Shown here: piece after piece, positions 9,101 to 17,671 of the stretch
Layout: each line of letters starts with the position of its first letter
Position numbering within the stretch: the first letter of the stretch is position 1
Assembly: GCA_028225715.1 (NCBI GenBank)
Contig: JAOIXS010000001.1
Location: 62,001-126,000, forward strand
Direction: 5' to 3'
DNA from: Candidatus Pelagibacter sp.
GTDB lineage: Bacteria; Pseudomonadota; Alphaproteobacteria; Pelagibacterales; Pelagibacteraceae
DNA: 64,000 bases
The notes under the pieces: model-generated
What the model saw: the letters and a program-made list of their open reading frames with translations, nothing else
Database searches by the model: none
What the model was told of the DNA's origin: nothing
Program-made: the position numbers and the translations under genes

Positions 9101-10679
9101 ATTAAGACATTCAACACCAGGTGTAACCTTAATATCACCACCACCTCACCATGATATTTATTCTATCGAAGATTTAGCTCAACTAATTTATGATCTCAAA
9201 CAAGCTAATCCAAAAGCAAGAGTGGGTGTAAAATTAGTAGCATCATCTGGTATAGGAACAATCGCAGCTGGGGTAGCTAAAGCAAAAGCAGATATAATAT
9301 TAATTTCTGGACATAATGGAGGAACAGGAGCTACACCGCAAACAAGTGTTAAATATGTTGGGATACCTTGGGAGATGGGTTTAACTGAGGCTAATCAAGT
9401 TTTAACTTTAAATAATTTAAGACATAAAGTTACTCTAAGAACAGATGGAGGAATTAAAACAGGAAGAGATGTTGTTATTGCAGCCATGATGGGAGCAGAA
9501 GAATATGGAGTAGCAACTACAGCTTTAGTCGCCATGGGATGTATAATGGTTAGACAGTGTCACTCAAATACATGTCCAGTTGGAGTTTGTACTCAAGATG
9601 AAAAACTAAGAGAAAAATTTTCTGGTACGCCAGAAAAGGTAGTTAACTTATTTAAATTCATAGCTGAGGAAGTAAGAGAAATTTTAGCACAAATAGGATT
9701 TAGATCATTGAATGAAATAATTGGTAGGACTGATTTATTAAGACAGGTAAGCAAAGCCTCACCAAACTTAGACGATTTAGATCTAAATCCTTTATTTGTT
9801 CAAACAGATGCTGGTGAGAATACGAGGTACTGTACAGTTCCAGAAATAAATTCTGTTCCAGATACTTTAGATCAAGAAATTTTACCTGAAATTAAAGAAC
9901 AAATTGGAAAAGTAAAAATTATTAAAAAAGAATATATTATTAAAAATACCCATAGGACGGTTGGTACAAGAATTTCTAATCATCTTTATGAAAAATATGG
10001 ATCTGAAAAACTAGAAGATGGCTTTTTATCTCTAAAGTTTAAAGGGTCAGCAGGACAGTCATTTGGTGCATTTGGAATAAAAGGGTTAAAACTTATTTTA
10101 AAAGGTGACGCTAATGATTATGTTGGCAAAGGTTTATCAGGAGCAACAGTGGTAGTTAAGCTTCCAGATGAAAGTAATTTAGTCTCACATGAGAATACTA
10201 TAATAGGAAATACAGTTTTGTATGGAGCAACATCTGGAAAACTTTTTGCATCAGGTCAAGCTGGAGAAAGATATGCTGTAAGAAATTCAGGATCAATTTC
10301 GGTTATTGAAGGCTGCGATTCTAATGCTTGTGAATATATGACTGGTGGTACCGTTGTAGTTCTGGGTGATGTAGGAGACAATTTTGGAGCTGGAATGACT
10401 GGTGGAATGGCATTTATTTACGATATAAATAAGAAATTCGACAAAAAAGTAAACCCGGAGACTGTAGTATGGCAAACACCAGAAACAGATTATTGGATAA
10501 CTTATTTAAAAAATTTAGTTCAAGAGCATCACCAAGAGACAAACTCAGATTTTTCTAAAAAGATTATAGAAAATTTTGATAGGGAAATTTCTAATTTTAT
10601 TCAAGTTTGTCCAAAAGAAATGATTAATAAGCTAAAAAACCCAATAAGTTTAAAATCTATTATAAAAGAAGTTAGTTAA
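6174..10679 (+). CDS. gltB: Glutamate synthase (NADPH) large subunit
   Basis: GltB hydrolyses glutamine, channels ammonia and forms glutamate from 2-oxoglutarate on FMN. The ATG at 6174 is chosen over a TTG at 6171 because it overlaps the gltD stop; the protein is 1501 aa, the family length. A short propeptide precedes Cys26 (DACGVGL), the type-II amidotransferase nucleophile. The 3Fe-4S cysteines are in CIMVRQCHSNTCPVGVC at about residue 1122. The C-terminal GXGXG beta-helix domain, rich in glycine turns, covers the last roughly 250 residues. Confidence 0.97.
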   Translation: MKNYKKNLKILEDGHVYSKEMEHDACGVGLIASTEGKKSRKVVEYGINALKAVWHRGAVDADGKTGDGAGIHLEIPSDFFAEKIELTGHDHDGSEICVGMIFLPRNNYQAQENARTLVESELTKSNFSIYGWRQVPVNPKVLGEKANLTRPEITQVLFKHNNKDLTEKDLERKIYESRRKIEKEVIKDAIEGFYICSLSSKSVIYKGMFLAESIADFYLDLKDERFISRFAIFHQRFSTNTAPSWDLAQPFRALAHNGEINTYKGNTNWMKVHEQEMDSPLFDNMENLKPVIQPGSSDSAALDSVFELLNISGQSAPLAKLMLIPDAWSKKSQTLSKDHQQLFNFLNSTMEPWDGPAAIAATDNEWAIVAADRNGLRPMRYTISKDKILCAGSETGMVEIDEKQILKKGRLGPGEILGVRIAKGKVFSNVEIKDYLAKEFKHFNNQIIDLEKKFPIKNEKSTFSGDELKKRQHTFGYSLEDLELILHPMAEDAKEAIGSMGDDTPLAVLSDRYRPLYHFFRQNFSQVTNPPIDSLRENKVMSLKTRFGNLGNILDFTNLTEENIYVLDSPILSNSQLEKFINFFGEKSITIDCTFDKNENLETSIERIRKESEIAVRQGLTQLVLSDKNISEKRLPIPMLLCVGAINTYLIKKKLRGYASINAQTGEALDTHSFATLIGVGATTVNPYLALDSLYQRFEKKLFGKFEYDECIERYIQSVNYGLLKIMSKMGISVISSYRGGCNFETVGLSRTVASEYFPGILSKISGIGLNGIEKKLRTIHKEAFEGTDSVLPIGGIYRYRKNGETHQYQGKLIHLLQSAVSSNSFEAYKKYAEGIYNLPPIHLRDLIGFRDRNLNPSLDISEVEPIENILTRFGSGSMSHGALSKEAHETLAIGMNRIKGASCSGEGGEDEKRFIKMENGDSANSRVKQIASARFGVTLKYLNNCNEIEIKIAQGAKPGEGGQLPGFKVTEEIAKLRHSTPGVTLISPPPHHDIYSIEDLAQLIYDLKQANPKARVGVKLVASSGIGTIAAGVAKAKADIILISGHNGGTGATPQTSVKYVGIPWEMGLTEANQVLTLNNLRHKVTLRTDGGIKTGRDVVIAAMMGAEEYGVATTALVAMGCIMVRQCHSNTCPVGVCTQDEKLREKFSGTPEKVVNLFKFIAEEVREILAQIGFRSLNEIIGRTDLLRQVSKASPNLDDLDLNPLFVQTDAGENTRYCTVPEINSVPDTLDQEILPEIKEQIGKVKIIKKEYIIKNTHRTVGTRISNHLYEKYGSEKLEDGFLSLKFKGSAGQSFGAFGIKGLKLILKGDANDYVGKGLSGATVVVKLPDESNLVSHENTIIGNTVLYGATSGKLFASGQAGERYAVRNSGSISVIEGCDSNACEYMTGGTVVVLGDVGDNFGAGMTGGMAFIYDINKKFDKKVNPETVVWQTPETDYWITYLKNLVQEHHQETNSDFSKKIIENFDREISNFIQVCPKEMINKLKNPISLKSIIKEVS

Positions 10680-10680
10680 A

Positions 10681-11556
10681 ATGAAGGATATAAATATTTT
10701 TTGTTTTGGTTTTGGCCAAGTAGCAAAAAATTTTATAAAAAAGCTTAATACTGAGCAATATAATATTAATTTATCAGCCACTTCTAGAAGTGAATCTTCA
10801 AAAAAAATATTCAATGGTATTAATTATAATAATTACCTATTTAACAGTGAAAAATTTGATCAAAATTTAGTTGTAAAATTAAAAGAAGCAGATCATATCT
10901 TAGTTTCTATACCACCAGAAAATCAAGAAGATTTAGTTATAAAAAATTTTTCTAAATTTATAGAAAGCTCTAAAATAAAATGGATAACGTACTTATCAGC
11001 CACTAGTATTTATGGTGATCATAAGGGAGAGTGGGTTAATGAAAATAGCAAAACAAACCCAATTTCAAATAATGGTATTGCAAGATTGAAAGCTGAAAAT
11101 GCATGGGTTTCTTTAGAGAAAAATAAAAAAATACCAGTTCAGATATTTAGGTTATCTGGAATTTATTCTAATGAAAAAAATATTTTAATACGTCTAAAAT
11201 CAGGAGGTGTGAAATTGATCAATAAAAAAAATCATTTTTTTTCTAGAATTCATGTAGATGATATTTCAAATATATTATTTAAATCTTTATCAAAATTTAA
11301 GTCAGGAGAAATATATAATCTATCTGATGATAAACCCTCCACATCTGAAGATGTTACTTTATTTGGAGCAAAAATATTAAATATTGAAAATATTGAAAAA
11401 ATTGAAGTTGACCAAATTAAAAGTGAGATGTTAAAAAATTTTTATAATGAGTCCAAAAAAGTTAGTAACAAAAAGATGAAAAGTTATTTTGATTATAATT
11501 TAAAATTTCCAAGCTATATTGAAGGATTAAACCACATTAGATGTAATTTTATCTAG
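10681..11556 (+). CDS. NAD(P)-binding SDR/epimerase-like protein
   Basis: A 291-aa protein with an N-terminal Rossmann motif FGFGQVA (residues 9-15) and the downstream block YLSATSIYGDHKGEW, as in extended short-chain dehydrogenase or YeeZ-like proteins. YeeZ-like proteins are NAD-dependent epimerase relatives of unknown substrate. It starts 1 nt after gltB, so it is probably co-transcribed. Its end overlaps a convergent hydrolase gene by 30 nt. The exact reaction cannot be assigned. Confidence 0.75.
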   Translation: MKDINIFCFGFGQVAKNFIKKLNTEQYNINLSATSRSESSKKIFNGINYNNYLFNSEKFDQNLVVKLKEADHILVSIPPENQEDLVIKNFSKFIESSKIKWITYLSATSIYGDHKGEWVNENSKTNPISNNGIARLKAENAWVSLEKNKKIPVQIFRLSGIYSNEKNILIRLKSGGVKLINKKNHFFSRIHVDDISNILFKSLSKFKSGEIYNLSDDKPSTSEDVTLFGAKILNIENIEKIEVDQIKSEMLKNFYNESKKVSNKKMKSYFDYNLKFPSYIEGLNHIRCNFI

Positions 11557-12282
11557 CTCTAAGAGTATTCTTTTTAAACCTCGTTTACTTGATAAACTGT
11601 GATCACCATTTTTTATTATCACTAATTTTTTATTAGCCCTAGTAAATAACTTAAGAACCTTTCTAGAATAACTTTTTGGAACAACCTCATCTTTACTTCC
11701 ATGAATCATAGTTACGTTGATATTGAATTCGATCTTTTTATTTAAGATTTTATTTTTTCTACCATCTTTTATTAATTGATGAGTAATTGGATACTCATAA
11801 TTACCATGTTTTAAATTATAAATTCCTTTCTTTATAGTTTCACTCTTCATTTTTTTTGTAAATTTTTTCCACATTAGGTTTTGTAAAAACTCTGGAGCTG
11901 AACCAATTCCTAAAAAACCTTTAATTTGATCTTTAAAATATTTGAATTGATTTAAGGAGAGCCATGCTCCCATACTTGAGCCAACTAAGATAAATTTATT
12001 TTTTTTTACTATCTTTTTTATTACTATTTCAACTTCTTTTGACCATTGAGTAATATTTCCTTTGATAAATTTTCCCGAAGATTTTCCATGACCAGAATAT
12101 TCAAGAGCAAGAAAGCCAAGTTTATTTTTTTTAGCAAATTTTAATATGGCCTGAGGTTTTTCACCTTCAATGCTTGACATAAAACCATGTAGAAAAACAA
12201 TATAGAGATTATCTTTATATTCCTTAGTTAAGTATCTTATTTGCCTGTTATTAAGGACCTTAATATATTTAAATTTATTCAT
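11527..12282 (-). CDS. Alpha/beta hydrolase
   Basis: A 251-aa alpha/beta-hydrolase-fold protein. Oxyanion-region motif LHGFMSS is at 31-37, the nucleophile elbow is GSSMGAW with Ser103, a candidate acid lies in HGSKDEVVP, and a terminal His is in GDHSLS. The set fits the small serine hydrolases of the palmitoyl-protein-thioesterase/ABHD10-like type, but the substrate is unknown. It is convergent with the upstream SDR-like gene and divergent from the glycosyltransferase across 42 nt. Confidence 0.8.
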   Translation of the reverse strand: MNKFKYIKVLNNRQIRYLTKEYKDNLYIVFLHGFMSSIEGEKPQAILKFAKKNKLGFLALEYSGHGKSSGKFIKGNITQWSKEVEIVIKKIVKKNKFILVGSSMGAWLSLNQFKYFKDQIKGFLGIGSAPEFLQNLMWKKFTKKMKSETIKKGIYNLKHGNYEYPITHQLIKDGRKNKILNKKIEFNINVTMIHGSKDEVVPKSYSRKVLKLFTRANKKLVIIKNGDHSLSSKRGLKRILLELDKITSNVV

Positions 12283-12324
12283 ATAAGTTTATTAGAATTA
12301 ATTCTTAATATATAGTTCTATCAA

Positions 12325-13479
12325 ATGTCTTCAGAATTAAAAGTATTGCAAGTAATTCCTAAACTTGGATATGGAGGTGCAGAAACAGGCTGCTACGATC
12401 TTGCACATTACTTACCAGAAAATAATTGTAGTTCTTACATAGTAACTAGCGGAGGAGAATTATTAAAATTTATTAATAAAAAAAAAGTAAAAGTAATAAA
12501 ACTTCCCGTCCATAGTAAAAATCCACTTTTAATACTCTTTAATTCAATAGCTTTGATTTTTATTATTTTACTAAATAATATATCTATTGTTCATGCAAGA
12601 AGTCGCGCTCCAGCTTGGTCTTGTTTGATAGCAACAAAAATCACAAGAAGAAAGTTTGTTACAACCTTTCATGGTACTTATAATTTTAAAAACCCACTTA
12701 AAAAATTTTATAATTCGGTAATGGTCAGATCAGATTTAATAATAGCAGGATCAAATTTTATTTTTTCACATATTGATAAAAATTATTCAAAATATTTAGG
12801 TATAAAAAAAAAATTCTTAGTAATTTTTAGAGGCATTAATGTCGATTATTTTGATTCATCAACAACCTTGGATACCGAAGAAAATAGACTTACTTCAGAT
12901 TGGGAAGTTGATAAGAATAAAAAAATGATCCTAATGCCAGGTCGGTTGACTGCCTGGAAAGGACAGGAGATATTTATTGAGGCATTAAATCTTGTTAATA
13001 AAGAACTGGGATTCGAATCTTTTAATGCTGTTATTTTGGGTAGTGATCAAGGAAGAGATATTTATACAAAAAAAATTAAAAGATTGGCTGAGCAATACAG
13101 GCTAACTAGTCAGTTAAAATTTATAGAACATTGCAAAAATATGCCACTAGCCTATAAAATATCAAGCATTGTTGTTTCAGCCTCAGTAGAGCCTGAAGCT
13201 TTTGGAAGGGTAGCAGTTGAAGCTCAATCAATGGAAAAACCAATAATAGCAAGTGATATTGGAGGATCTAATGAAACTATTATTGATAATGTGACTGGTT
13301 TTTTATTTCAGTCTGGTGATGCAGAAGCTTTGAGCAAAAAAATAGTAGAAGTCTTACAATTAGATGAATCTAGATTGAAATCTATTGGTATAGAGGGTAG
13401 AAAAAATATAATTAAAAAGTTTAATGTTGAAAAAATGTGTTTTTCTACATATTCAGAATACAAAAAATTATTAAATTAA
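12325..13479 (+). CDS. Glycosyltransferase family 4 (GT-B fold)
   Basis: A 384-aa sugar transferase. The N-terminal acceptor domain begins with VIPKLGYGGAE, a common GT4 opening. The C-terminal nucleotide-sugar-binding domain carries MPGRLTAWKGQ and the E-x7-E motif in EPEAFGRVAVEAQS. It probably adds a sugar to a cell-surface glycan or lipid; the donor and acceptor are not evident. The stop is immediately followed by thrS with no gap, so a surface-glycan gene heads a translation-factor operon. Confidence 0.88.
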   Translation: MSSELKVLQVIPKLGYGGAETGCYDLAHYLPENNCSSYIVTSGGELLKFINKKKVKVIKLPVHSKNPLLILFNSIALIFIILLNNISIVHARSRAPAWSCLIATKITRRKFVTTFHGTYNFKNPLKKFYNSVMVRSDLIIAGSNFIFSHIDKNYSKYLGIKKKFLVIFRGINVDYFDSSTTLDTEENRLTSDWEVDKNKKMILMPGRLTAWKGQEIFIEALNLVNKELGFESFNAVILGSDQGRDIYTKKIKRLAEQYRLTSQLKFIEHCKNMPLAYKISSIVVSASVEPEAFGRVAVEAQSMEKPIIASDIGGSNETIIDNVTGFLFQSGDAEALSKKIVEVLQLDESRLKSIGIEGRKNIIKKFNVEKMCFSTYSEYKKLLN

Positions 13480-15396
13480 ATGCCATTAATAACATTGCCA
13501 GACGGAAACACTATTGAATTTCCAAATAAAGTAACAGGACTTGAGGTTGCTGAAAAGATTAGTAAATCTTTATCAAAACAGGCAACTATTATTAGTGTTA
13601 ATGAAGAGCTTAAAGATTTAAGTTTTGTTATAGATAAAGATTGCTCAGTCAAAATTTTTACTTCAAAAGATAAAGAAGGATTAGAAACTATCCGTCATGA
13701 CACAGCCCATATAACTGCAATGGCTGTTCAAGAACTCTTTACTGGAACACAAGTTACAATTGGTCCAATTATAGAAAATGGATTTTATTATGACTTTTCA
13801 AGAAAAGAACCCTTTACAGAAGATGATTTAAATAAAATTGAAAATAAAATGAAAGAAATTGTTGATAGAGACGTTCCAACTACAAGAGAAGTTTGGAAAA
13901 GAGATAAGGCCATATCTCATTTCAAAGATAAAGGAGAAATATACAAGGCTGAAATTATTGAAAGTATTCCACAAAGTGAAGATGTTTCTATATATTTTCA
14001 TGGAGACTGGCATGATTTATGCAGAGGTCCTCATCTGTCTTCAACTGGAAAAATTGGTAAATACTTTAAATTAACAAAGGTGTCAGGAGCTTATTGGAGA
14101 GGCGACTCAAATAATGAAATGTTGCAAAGAATATATGGAACAAGTTGGGCATCACAAAAAGATTTAGATGAATATTTAAAAAGAATAGAAGAAGCAGAAA
14201 AAAGAGACCACAGAAAACTTGGAAAAGAAATGGATTTATTTCACTTTAGAGAAGAAAGTCCAGGATCAGTATTTTGGCATGAAAAAGGTTGGAAGTTATT
14301 TCAAAAATTAGTTGCATATATGAGAGCTAGACAGGAGAAAGCTGGCTATAAAGAAGTGAATACTCCTGAAATTTTAGATAGATCTCTTTGGGAAAAATCT
14401 GGCCACTGGGAAAAATATGGAGAGCATATGTATACCTCTCAAACACCAGATGAAAAAATATTTGCAATAAAACCAATGAACTGTCCAGGTCACGTACAAG
14501 TTTTTAATCAAGGATTAAAAAGTTACCGAGATCTTCCTTTAAGAATTTCAGAATTTGGAAAAGTACATAGGTATGAGCCTTCAGGCGCTTTACATGGGCT
14601 GTTAAGAGTTAGAGCCTTTACACAAGATGATGCTCATATTTTTTGCACAGAAGATCAAATTACATCTGAGTGCTTGATTGTTACAAATTTGATTTTAGAT
14701 ATTTATAAAGATCTTGGATTTGAAGATGTAATATTAAAATATTCAGATAGACCAGATTTAAGAGTTGGTGATGATAATGTTTGGGACAAGGCCGAAAAAG
14801 CTTTGTTAGATGCAGTTAAAGCTTCAAAGCTTGAATACACAATTAATAAAGGAGAGGGAGCATTCTATGGTCCAAAAATTGAATTTGTTTTAAGAGATGC
14901 CATTGGTAGAGATTGGCAATGTGGAACTTTACAGGTAGATCTTAATTTACCAGGAAGACTAGATGCTTCTTTTATTGATAAAGATGGAACTAAAAAAATT
15001 CCAGTAATGCTTCATAGGGCGTTATTTGGGTCATTAGAAAGATTTATTGGAATCCTTATAGAAAATTATGCAGGTAAATTTCCATTTTGGATAGCTCCTT
15101 TACAAGCTGTTGTAATCCCAATTTCAGAAGAGTTTGATTCTTATGCAAAAGAAGTGAATGAAAAGATTAATAATGTGGGCATAAGCTCTGAGGTAGATTT
15201 AAAAAACCATAACTTGAATTATAAAATTAGAGAACATTCACTATCAAAAATACCACTTTTATTGATTTGTGGAAAAAAAGAAGTTGACAGTAACTCAGTA
15301 ACGATTAGAAGATTGGATACGAACAAACAAGAAAATATGGAATTAAACTTATTCTTAAAAACTTTCTCAGCTTTAAACAAAGCACCCTCAAACTAA
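13480..15396 (+). CDS. thrS: Threonyl-tRNA synthetase
   Basis: Class II synthetase that charges tRNA-Thr. The 638-aa protein has the N-terminal TGS domain (about 1-60), the editing domain (HDTAHITAMAVQE near residue 72, with a zinc-type HxxxH), the catalytic core including PMNCPGH, and the anticodon-binding domain near the C-terminus. It begins directly at the base after the glycosyltransferase stop. The thrS-infC-rpmI-rplT-pheST order matches the classic bacterial cluster. A tRNA-Thr gene lies elsewhere in the window at 43.2 kb. Confidence 0.97.
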   Translation: MPLITLPDGNTIEFPNKVTGLEVAEKISKSLSKQATIISVNEELKDLSFVIDKDCSVKIFTSKDKEGLETIRHDTAHITAMAVQELFTGTQVTIGPIIENGFYYDFSRKEPFTEDDLNKIENKMKEIVDRDVPTTREVWKRDKAISHFKDKGEIYKAEIIESIPQSEDVSIYFHGDWHDLCRGPHLSSTGKIGKYFKLTKVSGAYWRGDSNNEMLQRIYGTSWASQKDLDEYLKRIEEAEKRDHRKLGKEMDLFHFREESPGSVFWHEKGWKLFQKLVAYMRARQEKAGYKEVNTPEILDRSLWEKSGHWEKYGEHMYTSQTPDEKIFAIKPMNCPGHVQVFNQGLKSYRDLPLRISEFGKVHRYEPSGALHGLLRVRAFTQDDAHIFCTEDQITSECLIVTNLILDIYKDLGFEDVILKYSDRPDLRVGDDNVWDKAEKALLDAVKASKLEYTINKGEGAFYGPKIEFVLRDAIGRDWQCGTLQVDLNLPGRLDASFIDKDGTKKIPVMLHRALFGSLERFIGILIENYAGKFPFWIAPLQAVVIPISEEFDSYAKEVNEKINNVGISSEVDLKNHNLNYKIREHSLSKIPLLLICGKKEVDSNSVTIRRLDTNKQENMELNLFLKTFSALNKAPSN

Positions 15397-15942
15397 GTGG
15401 CAGATTTTAAACAAAATTATTTTCAAAGAAGAACTAAAGATAAAGGTCCAAGATCTAACAATAGAATTTCTTCACCCGAGGTCCAAGTAATAGGAAGTGA
15501 TGGTGAAAATATAGGAATCATAAATACAAATGAAGCCATATCAATGGCTAAAGAGCAAGGATTGGATTTAATTGAAATAGCTCCAAACGCAAAACCACCT
15601 GTATGTAAAATTATTGATATGGGTAAATTTAAATATGATGCTCAAAAAAAAGCAAATGTTGCTAAAAAGAAACAAAAAATTGTTTTATTAAAAGAAATTA
15701 AAATGAGACCAGTTACTGAAACTCATGATTATGATTTTAAGGTTAAAAATGCCAAAAAATTTATTGGAAAAGGTGACAAGGTAAAATTTACAATACGATT
15801 TAAGGGTAGGGAGCTTCAGCACTCACACTTAGGTAGAGAATTAATGGATAAAATAAAAGCTGATATGCAAGATATTGGCAAAGTTGAATTACACCCAAAG
15901 TTTGATGGGAAGCAAATGATCATGGTTATTCAGCCTTTATAA
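15397..15942 (+). CDS. infC: Translation initiation factor IF-3
   Basis: IF-3 binds the 30S subunit, prevents 50S joining and proofreads start codons. The 181-aa product shows the usual N-domain (NNRISSPEVQVIG onward), lysine-rich linker near residue 85-100, and C-domain with KVKFTIRFKGRE. The start is GTG at 15397, directly after the thrS stop; no ATG is better placed. E. coli infC uses the discriminated AUU codon for autoregulation; a GTG here does not use that mechanism in its classical form. Confidence 0.96.
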   Translation: MADFKQNYFQRRTKDKGPRSNNRISSPEVQVIGSDGENIGIINTNEAISMAKEQGLDLIEIAPNAKPPVCKIIDMGKFKYDAQKKANVAKKKQKIVLLKEIKMRPVTETHDYDFKVKNAKKFIGKGDKVKFTIRFKGRELQHSHLGRELMDKIKADMQDIGKVELHPKFDGKQMIMVIQPL

Positions 15943-15995
15943 GGCTTAATAGAGGTTGTAAATCCATTCCAATATTTGTATAAGACCGCAGAATT

Positions 15996-16202
15996 ATGCC
16001 AAAATTAAAAACTAAAAGTTCAGCAAAGAAAAGATTTAAGATCTCAGCTACAGGTAAGGTTATGATGGCTCAAGCTGGAAAGAGACATGGCATGATAAAA
16101 AGAACAAATTCACAAATTAGAAAATTAAGAGGCACGACTGCTATGTCAAAACAAGATGGCAAAATAGTTAAATCATACATGCCTTACAGTTTAAGAGGAT
16201 AA
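15996..16202 (+). CDS. rpmI: 50S ribosomal protein L35
   Basis: A 68-aa, very basic protein beginning [16 protein letters not shown], the standard L35 N-terminus. It is separated from infC by 53 nt and from rplT by 1 nt. In E. coli this pair is repressed by L20 binding its own leader. The 53-nt spacer here is short and no obvious L20-binding pseudoknot was recognised. Confidence 0.97.
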   Translation: MPKLKTKSSAKKRFKISATGKVMMAQAGKRHGMIKRTNSQIRKLRGTTAMSKQDGKIVKSYMPYSLRG

Positions 16203-16203
16203 A

Positions 16204-16560
16204 ATGGCTAGAGTAAAAAGAGGTGTAACAAGTCACGCTAAACATAAAAAAGTTTTAAAAGCTGTCAAAGGTCAGTGGGGTAGAAGAAAAAATACTATAA
16301 GAGTTGCAAAGCAAGCTATGGAAAAAGCTATGCAATATGCTTACAGAGACCGTAGAACTAAAAAAAGAGAGTTCAAATCTTTATGGATACAAAGGATCAA
16401 TGCAGGTGTTAGAACTGAAGGAATAACGTATTCAAAATTTATTAATGGCTTAAATAAATGTGGAATTAAGTTAGATAGAAAAATACTAGCTGAAATAGCA
16501 TACGATAGCCCAGAAGCCTTTAAAACGATCGTTCAAAAAGCTCAATCGGCACTAAATTAA
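16204..16560 (+). CDS. rplT: 50S ribosomal protein L20
   Basis: A 118-aa basic ribosomal protein that binds 23S rRNA early in 50S assembly. The N-terminal [19 protein letters not shown] and the [20 protein letters not shown] block are diagnostic. The length is typical. It follows rpmI by 1 nt and is followed by a 43-nt gap containing a hairpin ahead of pheS. Confidence 0.97.
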   Translation: MARVKRGVTSHAKHKKVLKAVKGQWGRRKNTIRVAKQAMEKAMQYAYRDRRTKKREFKSLWIQRINAGVRTEGITYSKFINGLNKCGIKLDRKILAEIAYDSPEAFKTIVQKAQSALN

Positions 16561-16591
16561 TCTTCACTATTGTTTTTCTTCGGTGAAGAAA
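16561..16591 (+). terminator. Hairpin between rplT and pheS with two alternative pairings
   Basis: A 7-bp stem TTTCTTC (16575-16581) / GAAGAAA (16585-16591) closes a 3-nt loop. The 3' arm can also pair as GTGAAGA (16583-16589) with TCTTCAC at 16561-16567. The two pairings exclude each other. No U-run follows, so this is not a canonical intrinsic terminator. It may be a partial terminator, an mRNA processing signal or chance. Confidence 0.3.
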
Positions 16592-16603
16592 TAATCTCTC
16601 AAT

Positions 16604-17671
16604 ATGTCTGATATTAAAAAAATAAAAGATGAATTTCTTTTTAAGTTAAAAGAAAATTTAGATTTAAATCAAGTTAATCAAATTAAAACCGAACTATTTG
16701 GTAAAACTGGGTTAATCAGCTCACAATTTAAACAGCTTGGAAAATTAGCAGAAGAAGAAAGAAAAAAATTTGCATCAGATTTAAACTTAGTCAAAAGTGA
16801 ACTTGAAAATTTAATTACTACAAAAATTAGTGATATTGAAACAAAAGAGATTAATAAAAAGTTAGAAAAAGAAAAAATAGATATAACTTTACCAGAGAGA
16901 CCTTTCGTTCAGGGAAAAATTCATCCTGTATCTCAAGTCATAGATGAAATTTCTTCAATCTTTTCAGAAATTGGTTTTAGTGTAGAAGAAGGACCGGATG
17001 TTGAAAATGAATATAATAATTTTACTGCATTAAATACACCTGATAACCATCCTGCAAGAGACATGCATGATACTTTTTATCTAGATGATGCAAAAGAACT
17101 TCTTTTAAGAACACATACTTCTCCAGTTCAAATTAGAACAATGCTTAATGATAAACCACCTTTTAAAATAATAGCACCTGGAAGAACATATAGATCTGAC
17201 AGTGATCAAACTCATACACCAATGTTTCATCAAGTTGAAGGGCTACATATTGATAAAAATATTAATATGGGGCATTTAAAAGGATGCTTAAATTATTTTA
17301 TTAAAGAGTTTTTTGAGGTTGATAAAATTAAAATGAGATTTAGACCTAGTCATTTCCCGTTTACAGAGCCATCTGCAGAAGTTGATATAGGTTATGAAAT
17401 AAAAGATGGAAAAATAGTAATTGGGGAAGGTGATAAATGGCTAGAAGTTTTAGGCTGTGGAATGGTTCATCCCAATGTTTTAAAGAATGTTAAAGTAAAT
17501 CCTGATGAATTCCAAGGTTATGCATTTGGAATAGGAATAGATAGGCTCGCAATGTTAAAATATGGCATTAATGATTTAAGAGCTTTTTTTGATTGTGACT
17601 ATAGGTGGTTAAATCATTTTGGATTTGATCCAATAGATGTTCCAACAAACTATAGAGGCTTAAGCCGATGA
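16604..17671 (+). CDS. pheS: Phenylalanyl-tRNA synthetase alpha subunit
   Basis: Catalytic subunit of the heterotetrameric PheRS. The 355-aa protein has the N-terminal coiled coil (about 1-95) and class II core. Motif 2 is around [19 protein letters not shown] and the motif 3 block is [17 protein letters not shown]. It overlaps pheT by 4 nt (ATGA). Confidence 0.97.
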   Translation: MSDIKKIKDEFLFKLKENLDLNQVNQIKTELFGKTGLISSQFKQLGKLAEEERKKFASDLNLVKSELENLITTKISDIETKEINKKLEKEKIDITLPERPFVQGKIHPVSQVIDEISSIFSEIGFSVEEGPDVENEYNNFTALNTPDNHPARDMHDTFYLDDAKELLLRTHTSPVQIRTMLNDKPPFKIIAPGRTYRSDSDQTHTPMFHQVEGLHIDKNINMGHLKGCLNYFIKEFFEVDKIKMRFRPSHFPFTEPSAEVDIGYEIKDGKIVIGEGDKWLEVLGCGMVHPNVLKNVKVNPDEFQGYAFGIGIDRLAMLKYGINDLRAFFDCDYRWLNHFGFDPIDVPTNYRGLSR

